48,739 bases of DNA from Chthoniobacteraceae bacterium (GTDB taxonomy: Bacteria; Verrucomicrobiota; Verrucomicrobiia; Chthoniobacterales; Chthoniobacteraceae), in the NCBI GenBank assembly GCA_947476255.1, contig CANJPY010000032.1:1-48739 (forward strand), written 5' to 3'. The notes beneath the pieces are model-generated. The model searched no databases and was not told where the DNA came from. It was given only the letters and a program-made list of their open reading frames with translations. The first letter of the stretch is position 1, and the number at the start of each line of letters is the position of its first letter. This document shows, piece after piece, positions 44,101 through 48,739 of this stretch. The position numbers and the translations under genes are program-made.

Positions 44101-47100
44101 CCAAAATTGTCGATGGCGGCGGTTGGGGCTATTTCCTCACTCCGATTGCGTACGGCACCTCCTCCAACCCGTATGTAAACTCCGGCATGTGGTCCAGTTC
44201 CAAAAACTACAACCTCTCGGGACTTCTGCTCTCAGGAGGCACCACCACCGTCGGGGAGCAAGTCGCCAACACCCTCAAAATCACCGCCGGCGGAACCCTG
44301 CATCTGGGCGGCACTTTGACCCTACAAACAGGCGGCCTCCTGTTTGACAACTCGGGCGGCGCCGGCTTGATCGACGGCGCAACCCTGGGCGCAACCGGGA
44401 TGGAATTAATCGTGACTACCGTGGGTACCGCCTCCTCCAATGCGCTGGTCATCAACTCGCCCATCGGCTCTGGCTCTGCCTCCCTCACAAAATCCGGTGA
44501 TGGTCTTCTTGTGCTCGGCGGCTCGAGCACCTACACGGGTGACACGGTCCTCAACGCAGGCTCCCTGCGTCTGGTGGGCGGCACTGCCAAGCTGGGTTCG
44601 CCGGTGGCGGGAACAGGCCTTGTGTTACGCCAGGGCGCCACACTCGATTTGTTTAACGCAGGCACGCTCACCAGCGTGTACACCGGTTCCCTCAACTCAG
44701 GCTCCTTCAATGTCATCACCGTGGGCACCCTCACGGGGGCAGGGGTCCTTTCCGCCAGCAGCGGCACAGTGCTCGTTTCCCTTGGAAGCGCGTCCTCCAC
44801 GGGCACGAGTGTGTTTACAGGACTCCTCACCGACGCGGGCGGCACGCTCGGGATCGTCCGCAATGCAGCCTCCCCCAACGCCATGCTGCTCCTTGCGGGA
44901 AGCAACACCTACACCGGCCCGACGATCCTTACCAACGGCATTCTCGCCGTCACCAACCTCGCCAATGGAACCCAGGCCAGCTCCATCGGCAAATCCTCCA
45001 GCGCCGCCTCCAACCTCGTCTTCAACGGCGGCACCCTGCAATACACCGGCGCCAACCAATATTGGGCGCAGCCGACTCAGACGCCTTCCGTCGCGATTGA
45101 CCGTTTGTTCACCATCGCCGCCAACGCCACCATCGATTCCAGCGGCAACTTCGGTAACAGCTCCCTGGCGACAGGACTCCAGAACAACGCCGCCCTGGTG
45201 TTCGCCAACGCCGGCTCCATTGACTTTTACGGCTCCAGCCCGCGCACCCTCACCCTCCAGGGGACTTCAACCGGGGATAACGAAATCATGTCCGTTCTCC
45301 GCGATGGCACCGCCGCCTCCGGCACCCTCTCCGTAACGAAATCGGGCCCCGGTCAGTGGCTGCTCTCCGGTCTCAACACTTATTCCGGCTCCACCAGCAT
45401 CACCGGCGGCGTCCTGCAGGCAAATGTCGGCACCCTCGGTTCCGTTGGAATCCCCTTCACCAGCACAATCTGGCTCAACGGCGGCACGCTGCAAACAAGC
45501 GGTCTGCTCAACCGCAGCGTGGGTGTCGGCGCGGGGTCGTTGTTTTTCAACACCTCCTTAGGCTTCGCCGCCGCCAACACCAAACTCCTCGTCAACTTAA
45601 ACGGCGGCTCTTCCGTCACACTCCCCACCACCACAATCCTGAACTCGCCCACGTCCATCGCGGATATCGAAATCCGAAATGCCCTGTCTTTGGGAACCGG
45701 CGGCAAATCCATCACCGTCAACGACAACCCGGATACCACCTTCGACTTTGCCACCATCAGCGGCAAGATCTCCGGGGGCACTCCAGGCGCCACGGCTCTC
45801 ACAAAAAATGGAACGGGACTCCTCATTCTCAGTGGTTCCAATGATTTTTCAGGCAACATCCTCGTTAACAGCGGTTACCTTGCCGTAAATTCCATCGGGG
45901 GCTCTTCCTCCCCCTCCGCTCTGGGCACCTCGGGTTCCCTCATTTTTTCCAGCGCCATCAGTTCCAACTTTCCCCTGACCTATTTCGGCCCCGGTGAAAC
46001 CGCGAGCCGCACCATTTTCCTAGGGTCAGGGGCGCCGAGTGCCGCGATTGACGCTTCCGGCAGTGGTGCCTTGGTTCTATCCGGGTCGATCTTTGGAACA
46101 CCGGGGGCCAAGACCCTCGTCCTCAAGGGACTCAACCCCGACATGAACCGGATCACAAGTTCACTCGCCGACAACGGGGGGGTCCTCACCCTCTCCAAAA
46201 GCGATGGCGGCACCTGGGTGCTTGACCCTCAAGCCGGTCCCAACTCCTTTTCAGGAGGATTGACTCTCGCCGGCGGTCTGATGGGACTCACAGCCAATGG
46301 TCTTGGCAACGGCAGCTTGACTTTCGGAAATACAATCATCTCAGGCGGAGCCCTTTTCGCCTACAACGGCCCCCTCATCACAAGCGCCGCGGCCACCATC
46401 AATATTTCTGGGGGCGGCTCCGGCACCTTCGTCGGACCAAACTCGATCAGCTTCCCCAGTGGCATCCGGCCGGTAGGCGCCAACGCCACGGTGTACAACT
46501 ATCTAGACTCTGGCGCCACCCTGAACCTGGGCAGCCTGATTCTCTCCACAAGCAACGCAACTCTTACCATCAAGGGAAGTGCCGACACCCTCTTTTCCGG
46601 GACAATCAACAACGCAGGAACCCTCTATACGGCTGCGCTGAGTATCACCAACACCAACAACGCCAAAGTCGTGCTGAGTGGCAGCAACACTTTCAGCGGC
46701 GGCTTGTCTCTTTTTCAAGGCATTCTGGCCAGCGACAACCCGGTGTCTTCCGCCACGGCCAGTGCGTTAGGCAAAGCATCGAACACCCTGACATTCTACG
46801 GCGGCACCCTGCTTTCAAACTACCCAACCACCGTTTTCAACCCCATCTCCATCAATTCGGCTGCCGACCCTGTCACCTTCGGCGGCACCCAAAACCTCAC
46901 CCTCAATGGGAACGTCACCATGGCCCCCACACGCGTTCTCCAGAACGACCTCCCCCAAGGAGCGACTCTCGAGTTTGCAGGCACCATGAGCGTGAACCAA
47001 AATCAAATCCTGACCTTACAGGGTGCCGGAAACACGATCCTCTCAGGATCCCAAACAAACGGTGGCATCACCTATCAGGGAAGCGGCACCCTCACCCTGA

Positions 47101-48739
47101 GCGGCACCCACACGATGAATTCCGCCCTGACCATCAACCGCGGTCTGGTGATTCTCACCGGCGTCAATGGCGGCTCCCTTGCCGGTGTGGGCACCCTTAT
47201 CGCAGGTCCGCCTTCCATCAGCATCTACGATGGCGGCACCCTCCGCTGGGATGACTCTGCCGGCGCAAACAGTGCTCCGCGTATCGGAAGCGGCACCATC
47301 ATCACCGGCACCGGCGGTTCCATTGAATACCTCCCGACGGCCTCCGGCGGGTCGATTACTCTGGGCACGCTAAATATCGCCGCCGCCGCGACCAGGATCC
47401 GCATTGCAGGCAACGGCGGCGGCACGGTGACCTTCGGCAGCCTCTTCTTTTCAGGAACAGCCCCCGCCCTGGACCTCACCAGCATCGCAAGTCTGGGTGT
47501 TGCAGGAGGCAATCAACTGCTTGCCTCAAGCACAGGCAACCTGAGCGTATCCAACGGCATCGCTCCAAAGGTCTTTGTCGGCACGGAGTTTGCCACCTAC
47601 TCCGGCACCAACGGCTTTGGGCCCTCCGACTCCGGAACCTATGCCACCGCCTTCGCTCCCGGAGGCGTCAGCGTGAACGGCAGCCTGACCGGTACGGGAA
47701 CAATCACGACGGCAGGCTCCTGGAACGCGCTCAAATTGACAGGGGCGACCGTTTCCGCTCCGGGACGGAACCTGAATTTGACTTCCGGTGCGCTGCTTGC
47801 CACGGGCGGCACAAACCTCATTGATGCGGCCCAAGTGACTTCAAGCACGGATCTATTTGTGCAAGTCACCGCCGGAGGCTCCCTGCTCGTGAATACGCTC
47901 AATGCAGGGCCGGCAGCGCTTGTGAAAGCGCAAAACGGCACCCTGCAGCTCAATGCCAAAAGCTTCCTGAGTTCCACCTCGATTCTGGGCGGTACCGTGA
48001 TTCTTAACGGAGGACTCAACACTCTGCTACCCAACGCCCCCCTGATCATGAACGGCGGCGTCCTGGATCTCCGTGGAAACGCTCAATACATTGGCACTTT
48101 AAGTTCACCGGCGATCCTGCCAGTTTCCAACAGCATCATCACCAACGGAACCGGCAGCGCGAGTGCCGTGCTCGTCACCGGCACCGCCACCGCAGCCAAG
48201 TTTGGCGGACAGATCACCAATACCGGGGGGAGCCTCTCCTTTGCAGCGCTTGGCAGTGGTTCCCTCACGCTCGAAAACACGCAGACGTATACGGGCCGGA
48301 CCGTAAAATCAAACAGCGCGCTCAATCTCGAGAACAACGCCTCTCTGCCCAATACAAGCGCCCTGGAACTCAACAGTGCCGCGCTTATTCTCAACAACAA
48401 TTCCTCCCTCCAAACCGAAATCAACGACCGGGTCAATAATAACGCACCCGTGACGCTGCGTTCCGGAGCAATCGTGCTCAATGCCCGCGTCGCCTCCGAT
48501 ACGAGGGAGACCCTCGGCCCCCTCACCACTGCAACCGGCGACAACTCCCTGCAGGCGACCTACAATACCGGTAATGGAAACTTCTATTCAGCGGAACTCA
48601 CTTTCGGCACGCTGACCCGAAGCCCAGGTACCACGTTAAACTTCCTCGGGACGGCAGCAAACGCGGGCAATCTTGGAAATCAGGGAAATGCGAGCCGGAT
48701 CTCCTTCACTGCTCCCCTGCAAACGCTGCCCTTCGGAGC
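41112..48739 (+). CDS. Giant secreted autotransporter-associated beta-strand repeat protein, 3' end outside window
   Basis: An uninterrupted frame of more than 2,540 codons from ATG 41112 to the window edge; I checked it in about ten places and it stays in one frame. A signal peptide (RLTRLVAVSALVAFFAA region, cleavage near residue 38) leads into Gly/Ser/Thr/Asn-rich beta-repeat protein. At least ten copies of the autotransporter-associated (PATR) motif can be read, for example LLLAGSNTYTGPTILTNG (near 44885), WLLSGLNTYSGSTSITGG (near 45360) and LLILSGSNDFSGNILVNSG (near 45820). Between 42600 and 43690 a different motif occurs four times. Near the window end, LTFGTLTRSPGTTLNFLG is another block common to these proteins. 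It should form a beta helix on the cell surface. The C-terminus, which may hold a PEP-CTERM-type or autotransporter anchor, is not in the window. Confidence 0.9.
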   Translation, partial: MFPCHPQQFFRIFPRLTRLVAVSALVAFFAADYSVLAAVTTLSLAGGTISSGSLGTTNDVLADPSGSGSLTKTGDSVLRLLDAGTNAFTGDITVNEGALVISGTGQLGSPTNTLSINGALIGGEYMGGMALLDGGSSGLTLSQNVTFSGKGSNSISGNAAFLSLGNNTLSGSVLFGGSHTLTTFATVYGNTTLSGPVSLGLGQIATFSGNGNVILAGTLSGFQATASTNYITKTPPSVAGSSIWLKTGLNNLSYNSFYLPTYAALRVEDGASLGLGSGTYNLTNYSPVVLGGGLLEIRTANGSSFASKNIGTNANGGIIFVDRAISGGSVGGTVVLGTLGAAGPLTINGRNGVGLSIGKAGQSFNISSYSPTLTTTNVNGTVTLNGNYFSTASPSAFTVAANGDVVWNGNMLGGYTASGYTEVLTKNGPGQLTLSNGDAGAYTGATKINNGALVVSDFGALNIASTGPITLGNATTTGILNFTGSPTSGTLSIGSFSAGTSQISYSGTYSFMPGMAISGAGIPTGAIVQGTLVGGTLLLSGTTTAAGTAGATATVATTTQTAKTVILSGSSGSGGALLANQSGGSISFLGSILNAAPGSKPLLLGGTNTSANTISGLITDGTSGVTSLFKADTGTWLYAPPVGTALPASTNGVFNETAQSGPLLLSSGTFSSGTSALVCASSVGLSVGMPVSGYGIPAGAFITNISGTTITLSSTTTSGTSNANLNFLSSNTLSLGALTGVQPGMFVSGSSGGIPLGTIVTGTSGGFATLSRYLFSDISSETLTFSGTSTLTMGTYAISGAGTLMLGASNASVIQPGMLVSGTAGTVTVPAGTVVTKVSGGTVWLSNVNSNAGYDNLSFSIPTSFSGSITVTGGTLKFVQSSSSLNILPDNSLVLFGADNIAPGMGKQTAGGRLEYQGATSDGIETAGSLTLNAGAATIAVNQGTLLFAGTTRAANTTANFDVSTGTIAFSPTNNFPDGQLLGGWATTTNAGTVQFAKIVDGGGWGYFLTPIAYGTSSNPYVNSGMWSSSKNYNLSGLLLSGGTTTVGEQVANTLKITAGGTLHLGGTLTLQTGGLLFDNSGGAGLIDGATLGATGMELIVTTVGTASSNALVINSPIGSGSASLTKSGDGLLVLGGSSTYTGDTVLNAGSLRLVGGTAKLGSPVAGTGLVLRQGATLDLFNAGTLTSVYTGSLNSGSFNVITVGTLTGAGVLSASSGTVLVSLGSASSTGTSVFTGLLTDAGGTLGIVRNAASPNAMLLLAGSNTYTGPTILTNGILAVTNLANGTQASSIGKSSSAASNLVFNGGTLQYTGANQYWAQPTQTPSVAIDRLFTIAANATIDSSGNFGNSSLATGLQNNAALVFANAGSIDFYGSSPRTLTLQGTSTGDNEIMSVLRDGTAASGTLSVTKSGPGQWLLSGLNTYSGSTSITGGVLQANVGTLGSVGIPFTSTIWLNGGTLQTSGLLNRSVGVGAGSLFFNTSLGFAAANTKLLVNLNGGSSVTLPTTTILNSPTSIADIEIRNALSLGTGGKSITVNDNPDTTFDFATISGKISGGTPGATALTKNGTGLLILSGSNDFSGNILVNSGYLAVNSIGGSSSPSALGTSGSLIFSSAISSNFPLTYFGPGETASRTIFLGSGAPSAAIDASGSGALVLSGSIFGTPGAKTLVLKGLNPDMNRITSSLADNGGVLTLSKSDGGTWVLDPQAGPNSFSGGLTLAGGLMGLTANGLGNGSLTFGNTIISGGALFAYNGPLITSAAATINISGGGSGTFVGPNSISFPSGIRPVGANATVYNYLDSGATLNLGSLILSTSNATLTIKGSADTLFSGTINNAGTLYTAALSITNTNNAKVVLSGSNTFSGGLSLFQGILASDNPVSSATASALGKASNTLTFYGGTLLSNYPTTVFNPISINSAADPVTFGGTQNLTLNGNVTMAPTRVLQNDLPQGATLEFAGTMSVNQNQILTLQGAGNTILSGSQTNGGITYQGSGTLTLSGTHTMNSALTINRGLVILTGVNGGSLAGVGTLIAGPPSISIYDGGTLRWDDSAGANSAPRIGSGTIITGTGGSIEYLPTASGGSITLGTLNIAAAATRIRIAGNGGGTVTFGSLFFSGTAPALDLTSIASLGVAGGNQLLASSTGNLSVSNGIAPKVFVGTEFATYSGTNGFGPSDSGTYATAFAPGGVSVNGSLTGTGTITTAGSWNALKLTGATVSAPGRNLNLTSGALLATGGTNLIDAAQVTSSTDLFVQVTAGGSLLVNTLNAGPAALVKAQNGTLQLNAKSFLSSTSILGGTVILNGGLNTLLPNAPLIMNGGVLDLRGNAQYIGTLSSPAILPVSNSIITNGTGSASAVLVTGTATAAKFGGQITNTGGSLSFAALGSGSLTLENTQTYTGRTVKSNSALNLENNASLPNTSALELNSAALILNNNSSLQTEINDRVNNNAPVTLRSGAIVLNARVASDTRETLGPLTTATGDNSLQATYNTGNGNFYSAELTFGTLTRSPGTTLNFLGTAANAGNLGNQGNASRISFTAPLQTLPFG
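42600..43690 (+). repeat. Four GMxVSG-type repeats inside the giant beta protein
   Basis: Four diverged protein-level repeats occur near 42640, 43150, 43340 and 43560: PGMAISGAGIPTGAIV, VGMPVSGYGIPAGAFI, PGMFVSGSSGGIPLGTIV and PGMLVSGTAGTVTVPAGTVV. Each is followed by a strand of the form TxTLS or TLLLS. They differ from the surrounding PATR units, so the protein mixes two repeat types. Confidence 0.8.

Overview
The window looks like a chromosomal segment of a Verrucomicrobiota bacterium, or a close relative in the Planctomycetes/Verrucomicrobia/Chlamydiae group. The evidence is two loci encoding PSCyt1/DUF1549/DUF1553 haem proteins with DUF1501 partners, a very large secreted protein made of autotransporter-associated beta-strand repeats, a LexA-like/ImuA/ImuB mutagenesis cassette, fairly GC-rich coding DNA with many C-ending codons, and few clear Shine-Dalgarno sites. 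No phage, integrase, transposase or CRISPR was seen. Genes at both window edges are cut.

Region 1 (1-4009): the start of a divergent ABC exporter, then a SOS-type cassette: LexA-like repressor, ImuA, ImuB. No DnaE2 polymerase follows. Region 2 (4364-9648): a three-gene operon of a secreted haem/DUF1549/DUF1553 protein, a DUF1501 protein and a ThuA-domain protein, followed by a tRNA-Gln(CUG) with a convincing promoter. Region 3 (10254-15686): a secreted sialate O-acetylesterase-like protein (minus), a divergent secreted FAD-dependent oxidoreductase, and class I DAHP synthase, the entry step of aromatic amino acid synthesis. Region 4 (15801-20656, minus): a peptide ABC importer with binding lipoprotein, two permeases and one short ATPase. 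Region 5 (20788-22576, minus): rpsB-tsf, with a repeat-built alanine/proline tail on S2.

Region 6 (22776-27366, minus): a second haem/DUF1549/DUF1553 plus DUF1501 pair. Region 7 (27516-34141): a DUF456 membrane protein, a peroxiredoxin, then a minus-strand group of M48 membrane protease, methyltransferase and arabinose-5-phosphate isomerase (LPS Kdo pathway). A 26-bp tandem array derived from the end of the isomerase gene lies between it and the peroxiredoxin. A MazG-like pyrophosphohydrolase overlaps rsmH on the plus strand. Region 8 (34350-40956): a histidine-rich small protein, an exported beta-carbonic anhydrase, an SPFH/flotillin-like protein with about four internal repeats ahead of its SPFH domain, a secreted xylose-isomerase-like TIM barrel, and a complete polar amino acid ABC importer. 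Region 9 (41112-48739): an open-ended reading frame of more than 2,540 codons encoding the giant beta-repeat surface protein.

The exported polysaccharide- and glycan-related proteins (sialate esterase-like, ThuA, TIM barrel, haem/DUF1501 systems) with peptide and amino acid importers fit a heterotroph living on complex organic matter. This is inference. Start codons were chosen by homology and signal peptides because ribosome binding sites are mostly weak.
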